From: DYFC01 sp041658585 | GTDB lineage: Bacteria; Nitrospirota; Thermodesulfovibrionia; Thermodesulfovibrionales; SM23-35 | Assembly: GCA_041658585.1 (NCBI GenBank) | Contig: JBAZZX010000018.1 | Coordinates: 1-50,293 of the forward strand | DNA length: 50,293 bases | Direction: 5' to 3' | Shown: positions 42,864 through 50,293 of the stretch, in pieces | How the letters are laid out: every line of letters begins with the position of its first letter | Numbering within the stretch: position 1 is the first letter of the stretch | Notes under the pieces: generated by a model | What the model was told of the DNA's origin: nothing | Databases searched by the model: none | What the model saw: the letters and a program-made list of their open reading frames with translations, nothing else | Translations under genes and position numbers: made by a program

Positions 42864-44090
42864 ATGACATTAAGCTCCGTTGACTTAGATATTAAGAGAT
42901 TCGGTAGAGAGATAGAGCTCTTTCTTGCCATCACAGACAGAATATTTTGGGAAACTGTGATAAAGAAATCAGACGCTGTTGTTGAAAAAGGGATCTATAA
43001 AGATTTTTATTTTTCAAGCAGGAATCCGTTTATTAAGCCGCTTAAGGAATATTTTCATATGCAGTCAACAGGAAAATCCATGAGGCGTCATCGCACTAAA
43101 GAATTAGACTATCTTGCTGGCAAAGCTTTCATAATTAATAGAATTCTTAGTTCAGTTAATGAAAGAGTCAAAAAACAAATAAAAGGAAGGTTGACATGTG
43201 ATGATATTAGACCTTTTCTTCACGAAATAGACATGGCCACACATTTTCTAAGAAATAAATTTGACATTACATTCATAGAATATGAACGGCCAATTGCTGA
43301 AAAGAGAACTTATGACTTTCTCGTTATTAGGAACTCTGTTGAGGCTGAAATAGAATGTAAATGGAAAAGCTATGACGCTGGCAGGAAGATTAAAAGAGAC
43401 AGCTTCTACATGCTATGTGACGAGATTTTGAAACAAGTTGGATGTTTTTCAGTAAAATGTATTATTGAAATAAACTGCGCTGAAAAGCTCGATAAAAACC
43501 GGCATTCACTATTTCAAATTGCCACGAAAATTAAGACTGCGGTCACCAATAAAGAAACAACTATAGATTTTGATCAAAACCTTTCAATTGATATTATTTA
43601 TTTACCTGAGGATTTAAGAATAACTTCTGATGACCAATTCAGATCAGTTATAAAACCTTATTGGAAACCTCAATCACATTTTGCTACGCTAAGCAACGAA
43701 ACAACAACGATCATTGTAAGAGTCGAGAGTGAAGAAAGAGATAGGGTTCTAAAAGCAATATATGATGAGTTGAAGAATTCTTTAGATCAATTTTCAAAAT
43801 CAAGGCCGGGGTTAATTGCCTGCTATATAGAGGGAGTCTATCCTGAAGACTGGGAAGAATTAAGAGGCCCAAACGGATTAGCTGCAATGACAACCCATCT
43901 ACTAAGGAGGGAAAATGCCGATCATATTCACACGATTGCATATTCATCGGAAGTGGAAATGTTAAAAATAGGCAAAATAATAGATAGTTCTTATCCTGTA
44001 CTGTTTTTCAAAAATCCGAACTGCAAATATTATAGAGAACAAGATATATTCTCTGTCTCGAATTTGGCTAATGATCTTGGTGAACAATAA
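42864..44090 (+). CDS. Possible PD-(D/E)XK nuclease-like protein
   Basis: I do not recognise a named family for this 408-residue protein. The segment at residues 120-170 has a PD-(D/E)XK-like layout: helix HEIDMATHFLRNKFD, strand with D151 in TYDFLVI, and E162-I-E164-C-K166 in the next strand, so D151 and E164-x-K166 could bind metal. A later region (about 205-245) is strand-rich. The C-terminus, with ADHIHTIAYSSEVE, is of unknown fold. Base use is markedly A+T-rich compared with both neighbours, consistent with recent acquisition. An anti-phage role is an inference from the TIR-type genes downstream. Confidence 0.6.
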   Translation: MTLSSVDLDIKRFGREIELFLAITDRIFWETVIKKSDAVVEKGIYKDFYFSSRNPFIKPLKEYFHMQSTGKSMRRHRTKELDYLAGKAFIINRILSSVNERVKKQIKGRLTCDDIRPFLHEIDMATHFLRNKFDITFIEYERPIAEKRTYDFLVIRNSVEAEIECKWKSYDAGRKIKRDSFYMLCDEILKQVGCFSVKCIIEINCAEKLDKNRHSLFQIATKIKTAVTNKETTIDFDQNLSIDIIYLPEDLRITSDDQFRSVIKPYWKPQSHFATLSNETTTIIVRVESEERDRVLKAIYDELKNSLDQFSKSRPGLIACYIEGVYPEDWEELRGPNGLAAMTTHLLRRENADHIHTIAYSSEVEMLKIGKIIDSSYPVLFFKNPNCKYYREQDIFSVSNLANDLGEQ

Positions 44091-44213
44091 GGGCTTTGTA
44101 TCTTCCTGTACCACGCATCCGAAAGCTAATCCTTCAAGGTATATAGTTCAACAGGTAATCTGTAAAAACCTCCGCAAAAATGCCTCCCAACAGCCGTTTT
44201 CCGGCAAAATACA

Positions 44214-44242
44214 TTGACAATCAAACCGAAAAATAATAATCT
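44214..44242 (+). promoter_or_regulatory. Possible promoter ahead of the TIR-like genes
   Basis: A perfect TTGACA at 44214-44219 is followed 17 bases later by TAATCT (44237-44242), a poor -10. The spacer and downstream region are A+T-rich and lie 68-96 bases before the ATG of the 350-residue gene. Only the -35 is convincing. Confidence 0.3.
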
Positions 44243-44309
44243 TTTAAGCAACTATAGAATTAAGGTTAAAAATAAATGTTAGCCTCAAAATATGAGGAAT
44301 TGAAAACCA

Positions 44310-45362
44310 ATGGCTGTTGCAAATATTAGAGATGAAGGGCTGAGAGACTATCTAAAATCCTTTCACGAGACCTTAGAGTCCACGGCGGATCAGTATTTAC
44401 TGCCAGAATATCACAAACGCCTTCTTCATCTATCATGTCTGCCTGCCACCATAAAGGGCTATGTGTCTACACAATTTGGCATAGCTATAGAATACCTTCC
44501 CTCGGATTCCACTTCGATAGAGATCGTTACAGGAAGTCAGCGCGTAGAAGATCTCCTGTTTCAGGCTCCAAAGAAAATTCGAGATATAGGTCCGCTGTTT
44601 AATGTCGGCGGAGCCATGTGCTCATTTACCAACCTTCAACTGGAAGGTGCCTTTCCTGTCAGGCTCATAAAAGAGACCGCAAGCATCTCTCTTTTCGACA
44701 TGTCATTTCAAGCCGGGCAATGGAAACGCACCGTCCATTATGCCCAACTCTTCGGGTGCCGAAAAACAGACTACTGGTCGGTAGCGCAAGCCGTTGCTCG
44801 CGCAAAAGACGAAGTGCTTGCAGCGCTCGTGGAGGTGCAGCGGGCTGAACATAGTGGCATTTCACTGGATCAATACATAGCTTCTCATAAAGCCCGGACG
44901 GTTTTAGTACTTGGGGACTACGGCGTAGAGGGTCTTGTTCGCCTTGACGCAATTGTTAATGAGCTTAAATCTCTCAAATATGAGCCAATTCTCATAAAGG
45001 ACGTTCCTGATCATCCGCACCAGGACATTTCGCAGAAGGTTGTCGCAATCGGGGCGATAGCCAGATTTGTAATCGTGGATGACTCTTCAAACTCCGGGCA
45101 TCTTATGGAAATCCCTATCTGCAAGCAAAACAACTGGGTCACCATCCTCATGAGGCTTGACGGCAAAGGCGGGTCATGGATGACAGCGGGCGCATCTATC
45201 TTCAGCAATGTAATGCTTGAACTCCCATATGACCGAAACAGCATTCGAGACGCACTAATTGAGGGCACAAAATGGGCAGAAGAAAAGATTGAGTCTCTGG
45301 AACAGACGCTCTCCGGTATCTATCCATGGAGGCAGAGTGAAAGTTTTAATAAGCTCGGCTAA
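44310..45362 (+). CDS. Protein with a C-terminal TIR/Rossmann-like domain
   Basis: This 350-residue protein has an unknown N-terminal half (about 1-180), with a VGGAMCSFTNLQLEGAFPVR strand-rich stretch. From about residue 192 it shows a TIR or nucleotide-binding pattern: ARTVLVLGDYGVEGLVRLDA, then LKSLKYEPILIKDV, then IARFVIVDDSSNSGHLMEIP and WVTILMRLDG. E267 in the HLMEIP segment lies where TIR NADases place the catalytic Glu. It may therefore cleave or bind NAD or a nucleotide signal, with the N-terminal half as sensor. A 77-base gap leads to the stand-alone TIR gene. The family call is tentative. Confidence 0.6.
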   Translation: MAVANIRDEGLRDYLKSFHETLESTADQYLLPEYHKRLLHLSCLPATIKGYVSTQFGIAIEYLPSDSTSIEIVTGSQRVEDLLFQAPKKIRDIGPLFNVGGAMCSFTNLQLEGAFPVRLIKETASISLFDMSFQAGQWKRTVHYAQLFGCRKTDYWSVAQAVARAKDEVLAALVEVQRAEHSGISLDQYIASHKARTVLVLGDYGVEGLVRLDAIVNELKSLKYEPILIKDVPDHPHQDISQKVVAIGAIARFVIVDDSSNSGHLMEIPICKQNNWVTILMRLDGKGGSWMTAGASIFSNVMLELPYDRNSIRDALIEGTKWAEEKIESLEQTLSGIYPWRQSESFNKLG

Positions 45363-45439
45363 CAACGGCATTAAGAGCAAAGGCAAAAATTTCTCTCCTT
45401 GCTCTTATGCAGGGTTATGCCAGCAGAGAGAGAGACTAA

Positions 45440-45838
45440 GTGACTACGATCTTCCTGAGTCACAATCAGCGAGATAAGGATTTTGTTCGTCGACTCGCAG
45501 TTGACCTGCAGCGGTTGGGCGCGAACGTGTGGCTTGACGAGCGTGAGCTCGACATAGGCGACTCAATTGTCTCCGAAGTGCAGACGGCGATCGCATCGGC
45601 AGACTACGTCGCGGTTGTGCTTTCGCCTCACTCCGTGCAGTCGAAATGGGTGCAGAGAGAAATGGAAGCCGCGTTTGCCGAGGAGATCACCAGCGGTCGG
45701 GTGAAGGTTCTCCCTTTGCTGCGCGCCGACTGCGCCATACCACCGTTCCTCCAAGCTCGACTGTATGCCGACTTCCGTGCGGAACAGGACTACGCCACTG
45801 GGCTTACTAAGATTATTATAGCAATAATCAGGCAATAA
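45440..45838 (+). CDS. Small stand-alone TIR-domain protein
   Basis: The 132-residue protein is a single TIR domain: box 1 IFLSHNQRDKDFVRRLA, an ANVWLDERELDIGDSI block with the BB-loop, ADYVAVVLSPHSVQSKW, and VQREMEAAF. W70 and E74 match the WxxxE spacing of the catalytic Glu in NADase TIR domains such as SARM1. No sensor or oligomerisation domain is attached, so a partner is expected, most simply the upstream gene product. The start is a GTG with a weak GAGAGAG site. Base use is G+C-richer than the nuclease-like gene. Its 3' end runs into three direct repeats of GCAATAATCAG (45821-45855). Confidence 0.85.
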   Translation: MTTIFLSHNQRDKDFVRRLAVDLQRLGANVWLDERELDIGDSIVSEVQTAIASADYVAVVLSPHSVQSKWVQREMEAAFAEEITSGRVKVLPLLRADCAIPPFLQARLYADFRAEQDYATGLTKIIIAIIRQ

Positions 45839-45855
45839 TCAGAGGCAATAATCAG

Positions 45856-45895
45856 GGACACATCCCATATATTTATTTCCTGATGGGTCCGTTTT
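45856..45895 (+). terminator. Candidate terminator after the TIR gene
   Basis: GGACACATC (45856-45864) pairs with GATGGGTCC (45882-45890) with one mismatch, and GTTTTCC follows. It lies between the convergent TIR and tex genes. The T run is short, so strength is uncertain; it could also act in the reverse direction for tex. Confidence 0.5.
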
Positions 45896-45904
45896 CCTAA
45901 ACTT

Positions 45905-48160
45905 TCACTTTTTCCTGAATGCCTCGGAAAATGGGGTATTTGCAAAACGCTTTGGTTTGATTTCCTTTGAAGACGTGCCCTTTACCTTTTTCTTTTCCTC
46001 TTCTTTTAAAGCCTCGGAGGGTTTACCATGTATGCTCTTCATCGAAAGGGCGATACGTTTACGCCGGAGGTCCACATCGAGGACTGTCACGGTGACCTTC
46101 TGATGTACCTTCACCACATCGGCAGGATTTTTCACGTACCTGTCGGAAAGCTCGCTTATATGAACGAGGCCGTCCTGGTGGACGCCTATATCCACAAAAA
46201 CACCAAAGGCCGTGATATTCGTAACTATGCCCGGGAGCTTCATCCCCGGCTTCACATCCTCCATCTTCTCTACCCCGTCCTCAAACCGAAAGGTTTCAAA
46301 CTGTTTCCGGGGGTCACGCCCCGGTTTGGACAGCTCGGCCATAATGTCGGTCAGGGTAGGGACTCCTACCGTATCGGTCACATATCGGGCAAGGTCGACG
46401 GCTTTTCTGAGACCGTCTTCTTTTATAAGGTCGGCGACGGAGCACCCGGAGTCTTTAGCCATTGCATCAACGATGTGATAACTTTCAGGATGCACGGCGC
46501 TTGTGTCGAGAGGGTTATCGCCGTCTCTGATGCGCAGGAACCCGGCTGCCTGCTCAAAGGCCTTTGGCCCGAGGCGCGGCACCTTCCTGAGTTCCTTCCT
46601 CGACCTGAGAGGTCCGTTGCCGTTTCTGAATTCAACAATATTTTTTGCAAGCTGAGGCCCCAGCCCGGATACATAGGTCAGCAGCTCTTTGCTGGCGGTA
46701 TTAACTTCAACGCCTACCGCGTTCACGCAACTGATCACAATGTCATCAAGGCTCCTCTTTAACGCAGGCTGATCGACGTCGTGCTGGTACTGTCCGACGC
46801 CGATTGACTTCGGGTCTATCTTCACCAGTTCGGCAAGGGGGTCCATAAGCCGCCTCCCGATTGAGACAGAGCCGCGCACCGTCACGTCCCGGTCAGGGAA
46901 CTCTTCACGCGCCGCCTCGGAAGCGGAATAGATGGATGCGCCGCTCTCGTTCACCATCATGACAGAGATATTCTCCGGCAGCTCAATGGCCCGGACAAAG
47001 GTCTCGGTCTCCCTGCCCGCAGTGCCGTTTCCTATCGCGATTGCCTCTATCCCGAACCTGCCGCATAGGTCCTTAATCTTTGCAGCCGACTCAGATACCG
47101 CCTTGTCCGAAAAATGGGGGAAAATAGTATCGCTCTCAAGAAGCTTTCCCTGTCTGTCAAGGCAAACCACCTTGCAGCCTGTCCTGAAGCCGGGGTCAAT
47201 CGCAAGGATATTTTTACCGCCGAGGGGAGGCGCGAGGAGGAGCTGCCTCAGATTTTCGGCAAACACCCTTATCGCCTCTTCATCAGCCCGTTTCTTGGCG
47301 GTAAGGCGCATCTCCGCCTCTATCGAGAGGGAGAGCAGCCTCTTAAAACCGTCGTGCAAAGCGGTACTTACCTGCCGCGACGCCGGAAAGTTGTCCTTTA
47401 TGAAAATGTCCTCAAGGAGCGCGAACGCTTCATCTTCAGGGGGAAGTATCCGGAGACTTAAAAAGCCCTCCTTCTCACCTCGGCGTATTGCAAGGATCCT
47501 GTGTGAAGGCGCGCCTGAAAACGGTTCTTCCCACTCAAAGTAATCACGATACTTTATGCCTTCTTCCTCTTTGCCGGAGACGACTTTTGACCTCATCACG
47601 CCCTTAAGAGTATAGAGTTCACGCATCCTCTCGCGCGCCCGTTGATCTTCACTTATCCATTCAGCAATGATGTCGCGTACGCCTGAAAGGGCGTCCTCAA
47701 CGGATTCGACCCCTTTTCCCGGATCAACAAAAGCTGAGGCTTCTTTCTCAGGGTCCGTTTCGCCCTGTTCGAAAATCTTTATAGCAAGCGGTTCAAGTCC
47801 CTTCTCTTTCGCTGCCATCGCCCTTGTCCGCCGTTTCGGCCTGAAGGGGAGATAGACATCCTCAAGTTCCGTCATAGAAGAAGCGCTTTCAACCTTTGCC
47901 TTTATCTCATCAGTCAGAAGGCTGCGCTCATCAAGAGATTTCAGGACCGCCTCCCTCCGCTTGTCTAATTCAGCCAATTGTTCCAGCCTGTCTCTGATTG
48001 CGGCAATAGCAACCTCGTCAAGGCTGCCGGTCGCCTCTTTTCTATACCTTGCGATAAAGGGCACTGTCGCCCCTTCTTCAAGCAGCAAGGCCGTTGCCCT
48101 GACCTGTGCGGTCTTAATCTCAAGCTCTCCGGCAATAATCGAAAGGTGTATTTCAGTCAT
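45905..48160 (-). CDS. tex: Tex-family RNA-binding transcription accessory protein
   Basis: The 751-residue protein follows the Tex/YhgF layout. An N-terminal helical region includes ATVPFIARYRKEATGSLDEV (about 31-50). A YqgF/RuvC-like domain (about 325-450) has ILAIDPGFRTGCKVVCLD. Helix-hairpin-helix motifs lie near 500-560 (YVSGLGPQLAKNIVEFR and VPRLGPKAFEQAAGFLRI), and an S1 domain at about 650-720 contains GIVTNITAFGVFVDIGVHQD. Tex binds nucleic acids and is linked to transcription and ribosome-related processes. The lysine-rich C-terminus is typical. It ends a minus-strand run aroK-aroB-tex, 64 bases downstream of aroB. Confidence 0.95.
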   Translation of the reverse strand: MTEIHLSIIAGELEIKTAQVRATALLLEEGATVPFIARYRKEATGSLDEVAIAAIRDRLEQLAELDKRREAVLKSLDERSLLTDEIKAKVESASSMTELEDVYLPFRPKRRTRAMAAKEKGLEPLAIKIFEQGETDPEKEASAFVDPGKGVESVEDALSGVRDIIAEWISEDQRARERMRELYTLKGVMRSKVVSGKEEEGIKYRDYFEWEEPFSGAPSHRILAIRRGEKEGFLSLRILPPEDEAFALLEDIFIKDNFPASRQVSTALHDGFKRLLSLSIEAEMRLTAKKRADEEAIRVFAENLRQLLLAPPLGGKNILAIDPGFRTGCKVVCLDRQGKLLESDTIFPHFSDKAVSESAAKIKDLCGRFGIEAIAIGNGTAGRETETFVRAIELPENISVMMVNESGASIYSASEAAREEFPDRDVTVRGSVSIGRRLMDPLAELVKIDPKSIGVGQYQHDVDQPALKRSLDDIVISCVNAVGVEVNTASKELLTYVSGLGPQLAKNIVEFRNGNGPLRSRKELRKVPRLGPKAFEQAAGFLRIRDGDNPLDTSAVHPESYHIVDAMAKDSGCSVADLIKEDGLRKAVDLARYVTDTVGVPTLTDIMAELSKPGRDPRKQFETFRFEDGVEKMEDVKPGMKLPGIVTNITAFGVFVDIGVHQDGLVHISELSDRYVKNPADVVKVHQKVTVTVLDVDLRRKRIALSMKSIHGKPSEALKEEEKKKVKGTSSKEIKPKRFANTPFSEAFRKK

Positions 48161-48224
48161 CCGTCTATTTCTCTCCTTATCCGGCGCTCCATCATTACCT
48201 GCCTACTGGGTGGGTTTCAGTAAA

Positions 48225-49304
48225 TCAGGACTGCAGCAATCCTGTTATAGCTTTCTCGTCTATATCTTCCCGTATTTTCACGGCTCCGATACTTTCGGGG
48301 AGGATGAATTTCAGTTTTCCTGCAACCGCTTTTTTATCAAGCTGCATTGATGAGATAATATCATCCCTGTTGATATCCCCGGGTATTTCAGACGGAAGGC
48401 CGTAGGAATCAATAAGGGCTTTGATCCTGAATACCTGTCCGTCATCAATCCCTTTGAGGAGCTGCGACAGCTTTGCCTCAAGATACATTCCTATTGCTAC
48501 AGCCTCTCCATGAAGGTATCGTGTGTACCCAGTCGCGGTCTCTATTGCGTGGCCTATGGTATGACCGTAATTCAATATAGCTCTCAGGCCGTATTCCCGT
48601 TCGTCTTTTGAGACTACGTCGGCCTTAATTTCACACGACCGCCTTATGATATAAGTTATCGCTTTGTCGTCGAGATTAAAGATGCGTTCCCTGTTTGCTT
48701 CAAGAAACCCAAAGAGTTCACTGTCGTAAATGACGCCGTATTTGATGACCTCTGCAAGTCCGGCCAGAAGCTGCTTTTTGGGCAGTGTCTTCAATGTGAC
48801 AGGATCAATCAGTACAAGTCCCGGCTGCCAGAAGGCGCCTATCATATTCTTACCGAGTTTATGGTCCACACCTGTTTTGCCCCCGACGGAACTGTCAACT
48901 TGTGCAAGGAGGGTTGTGGGTATCTGTATATAGGAAATCCCCCTCATATACGTAGCTGCGGCAAAGCCGGTGATATCGCCGACTACTCCGCCGCCGAGCG
49001 CTATAAGTGCGGACTTCCTGTCAAGCCCGTGCTTCAGCAGCTCGTCATAAATCCGCTTAAGGGTTTCCAGGTTTTTATATTCTTCGCCGTCCGGGATGAT
49101 TACATGCTCAAGGTCAAACCCCGCTTTTTTTATTGAATCCGTGACACGTTCACCGTAGAGAGCAAAAACCGTGGGATTGCTGACCAGAGCGGCCTTCGGA
49201 CTCGGACCGTATGTTTTAAGCCTTGCTCCGACATCGTCGAGCAGGCCGTTCCCTATGACGATATCGTAGCTTCTTTCAACCAACTCAACTCTTACCGTTT
49301 CCAT
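48225..49304 (-). CDS. aroB: 3-dehydroquinate synthase
   Basis: The protein of about 359 residues catalyses the second shikimate-pathway step, turning DAHP into 3-dehydroquinate with NAD and a metal. Motifs include IPDGEEYKNLETLKRIYDEL, IALGGGVVGDITGFAAATYM (about residues 100-119), PTTLLAQVDSSVGGKTGVDH (about 129-148), and LNYGHTIGHAIETATGYTRY (about 238-257), which supplies the metal-binding His residues. The ATG at 49304 has AGGAAG just upstream; a TTG 21 bases earlier lacks a site. Two palindromic elements separate it from aroK, which precedes it on the same strand. Confidence 0.95.
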   Translation of the reverse strand: METVRVELVERSYDIVIGNGLLDDVGARLKTYGPSPKAALVSNPTVFALYGERVTDSIKKAGFDLEHVIIPDGEEYKNLETLKRIYDELLKHGLDRKSALIALGGGVVGDITGFAAATYMRGISYIQIPTTLLAQVDSSVGGKTGVDHKLGKNMIGAFWQPGLVLIDPVTLKTLPKKQLLAGLAEVIKYGVIYDSELFGFLEANRERIFNLDDKAITYIIRRSCEIKADVVSKDEREYGLRAILNYGHTIGHAIETATGYTRYLHGEAVAIGMYLEAKLSQLLKGIDDGQVFRIKALIDSYGLPSEIPGDINRDDIISSMQLDKKAVAGKLKFILPESIGAVKIREDIDEKAITGLLQS

Positions 49305-49342
49305 ATACTTCCTTTCAAATTCCAAATTCTAATATAGAAAGG

Positions 49343-49465
49343 CTCTTGCAAAAGTCCTCAAAACAGCTTTTATGTCATTCTGAGCTTGTCGAAGAATCAT
49401 GACTAATCAATAAGTTATGAACCCTTCGACAAGCTCAGGGTGACAACTTAATACTTTTGCAAGAG
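49343..49465. repeat. Palindromic intergenic element 1
   Basis: The aroB-aroK gap (49305-49646) holds two palindromes and no gene. In the first, CTCTTGCAAAAGT (49343-49355) pairs exactly with 49453-49465, and inside it TGAGCTTGTCGAAG (49381-49394) pairs exactly with 49424-49437. The inner part resembles a widespread intergenic palindrome of environmental bacteria. Confidence 0.8.
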
Positions 49466-49472
49466 GCTCTAT

Positions 49473-49615
49473 AGTCTGTGTATAAACTGCGATTCAAGCA
49501 GTCCGTCATTCTCCGACTCGATCGGGGAATCCAGTTTTTCCAATGGGTTATGTCCCGAAAGCTTTCGGGACCGGTCAAGCCGGAGGATGACAAACCATGA
49601 CTTTCTACACAGACT
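49473..49615. repeat. Palindromic intergenic element 2
   Basis: AGTCTGTGTA (49473-49482) pairs with TACACAGACT (49606-49615). Inside, GTCATTCTCCGACT pairs imperfectly with a GGAGGATGAC segment near 49583-49592, and 49552-49571 is a perfect 20-base palindrome (GTCCCGAAAG and its complement). It lies 7 bases from element 1 and has the same nested design. Confidence 0.75.
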
Positions 49616-49646
49616 CTAAATAAATAAAACCCTGGAAATTCAAAAC

Positions 49647-50159
49647 TCATTTTTTCATATTCGGGACCTGTTCTATTATTTCCTCCGCGATCTGTAAAGG
49701 CGTTTTATCTTCCGTATCTATCATAATATCAGCCTTATCATAAAAGGGTCTCCTGAAATTTAAAAGATCTCTTATCTTTTGAAATGGATTTTCCGCCTGC
49801 AGCAAAGGCCTGTCACTGTTATATTGCAGCCTTTTAAAGATCGTTTCAGGCGAGGCGGTTAAACATATTATGACGCCGTTCTCCTTCAATGAAATTACAT
49901 TTTCATCTCTCAGCACGGCGCCTCCGCCGGTAGAGATAACGATATTTTTCTTTTCGGAAATCTTCTTTATCATTTCCGTTTCTATTTCTCTGAACCCCGG
50001 CTCCCCGAACTGTTTGAATATCTCATTAATGGTCATCCTTTCGGCTTTCTCTATCTCCGTGTCGATATCAATGAGTTTCAGATCGAGGATACGTGCAAGC
50101 TCCCTGCCGACCCCGGTCTTCCCTGTTCCCATAAATCCTGTAAGGACGACGTTTTTCAT
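49647..50159 (-). CDS. aroK: Shikimate kinase
   Basis: The 170-residue kinase phosphorylates shikimate with ATP. The P-loop is GFMGTGKTGVG (about residues 8-18). LKLIDIDTEIEKAERMTINE holds the shikimate-binding Asp, FGEPGFREIETEMI the Arg of the substrate site, and VISTGGGAVLRDENV the GGG motif. NSDRPLLQAENPFQKIRDLL is the lid region. Length and residues are all as expected. It is upstream of aroB in the same direction; the palindromic elements between them lie in the probable shared transcript. Confidence 0.95.
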   Translation of the reverse strand: MKNVVLTGFMGTGKTGVGRELARILDLKLIDIDTEIEKAERMTINEIFKQFGEPGFREIETEMIKKISEKKNIVISTGGGAVLRDENVISLKENGVIICLTASPETIFKRLQYNSDRPLLQAENPFQKIRDLLNFRRPFYDKADIMIDTEDKTPLQIAEEIIEQVPNMKK

Positions 50160-50213
50160 TTGTTAAATATTGTAGTAGTTACAGCATAAGAGGTCAATCT
50201 GTTATATTGTTAC

Positions 50214-50293
50214 TGTCAAGGCAAAATGAAAATGTCCGGTTTTCGGCAAAATGAAAATGTCCGGTTTTCACGCTGCAACCTCAATCAGCTTTT
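50214..50293. mobile_element. Terminal repeats of a probable insertion sequence, cut by the window edge
   Basis: After TGTCAA at 50214, two perfect tandem 25-base repeats starting GGCAAAATGAAAATGTCCGG occupy 50220-50244 and 50245-50269. Repeated transposase-binding sites next to a TG dinucleotide are typical of IS ends, as in IS21-type elements. No transposase gene falls inside the window, so the family is a guess. Confidence 0.55.

Noticed and set aside
46028..46762. 244-codon plus-strand frame inside tex
   Set aside because: It is antisense to a well-supported tex gene and has no family features.

Overview
The window looks like a chromosomal segment of a Gram-negative anaerobe or microaerophile, with moderate G+C. 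I favour Nitrospirota (Thermodesulfovibrionia-like) or a deltaproteobacterial relative. This rests on the split complex I operon, a NuoF fused to a GltD-type flavoprotein, NfnAB/SudAB-like genes, outer-membrane efflux genes and abundant intergenic palindromes. No rRNA or phylogenetic marker is present, so the assignment is an inference.

Layout. 1-1,345: mobile or eroded DNA, with an ORF tail that may be a transposase, a cut PilZ gene, an ORF6N gene, and a toxin-antitoxin pair whose MazF-like toxin is truncated. 1,346-4,966: housekeeping and small enzyme genes, with two copies of a 124-nt palindromic repeat. 5,343-15,709 (minus): an 11-gene complex I operon nuoABCDHIJKLMN without nuoEFG; its NuoD carries an inserted 2x[4Fe-4S] ferredoxin domain. 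15,832-24,504 (plus): a divergent, visibly more A+T-rich cluster of nuoE, a nuoF-gltD fusion, a nuoG with a formate-dehydrogenase-like domain that seems to have lost its catalytic residues, and two NfnA/NfnB-like genes. 24,520-27,596: tRNA-Ser(CGA), xseB, xseA, tadA and a higBA pair. 27,749-38,208: an envelope-stress and efflux region: BaeR/BaeS-like regulators, a six-repeat NHL lipoprotein, a Spy/CpxP-like periplasmic protein, a CheY-like regulator, a TPR protein and a TolC-MacA-MacB-type exporter. 38,295-41,728: an HD-domain protein, a nested palindromic element and an ABC exporter. 41,901-45,838: an accessory island with a possible PD-(D/E)XK nuclease, a TIR/Rossmann-like protein and a small stand-alone TIR protein, a candidate defence locus. 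45,905-50,159 (minus): tex, aroB and aroK, with two more palindromic elements between aroB and aroK. The last 80 bases look like the end of an insertion sequence.

How it works together. The membrane and connecting arm of complex I is encoded apart from a dehydrogenase module that has extra flavin and NAD(P)H sites. The ferredoxin domain in NuoD offers a possible direct ferredoxin entry point. This is my strongest candidate for undescribed biochemistry. The second candidate is the structured 124-nt repeat, which has compensatory stem changes among its three copies. The third is the TIR/nuclease island.
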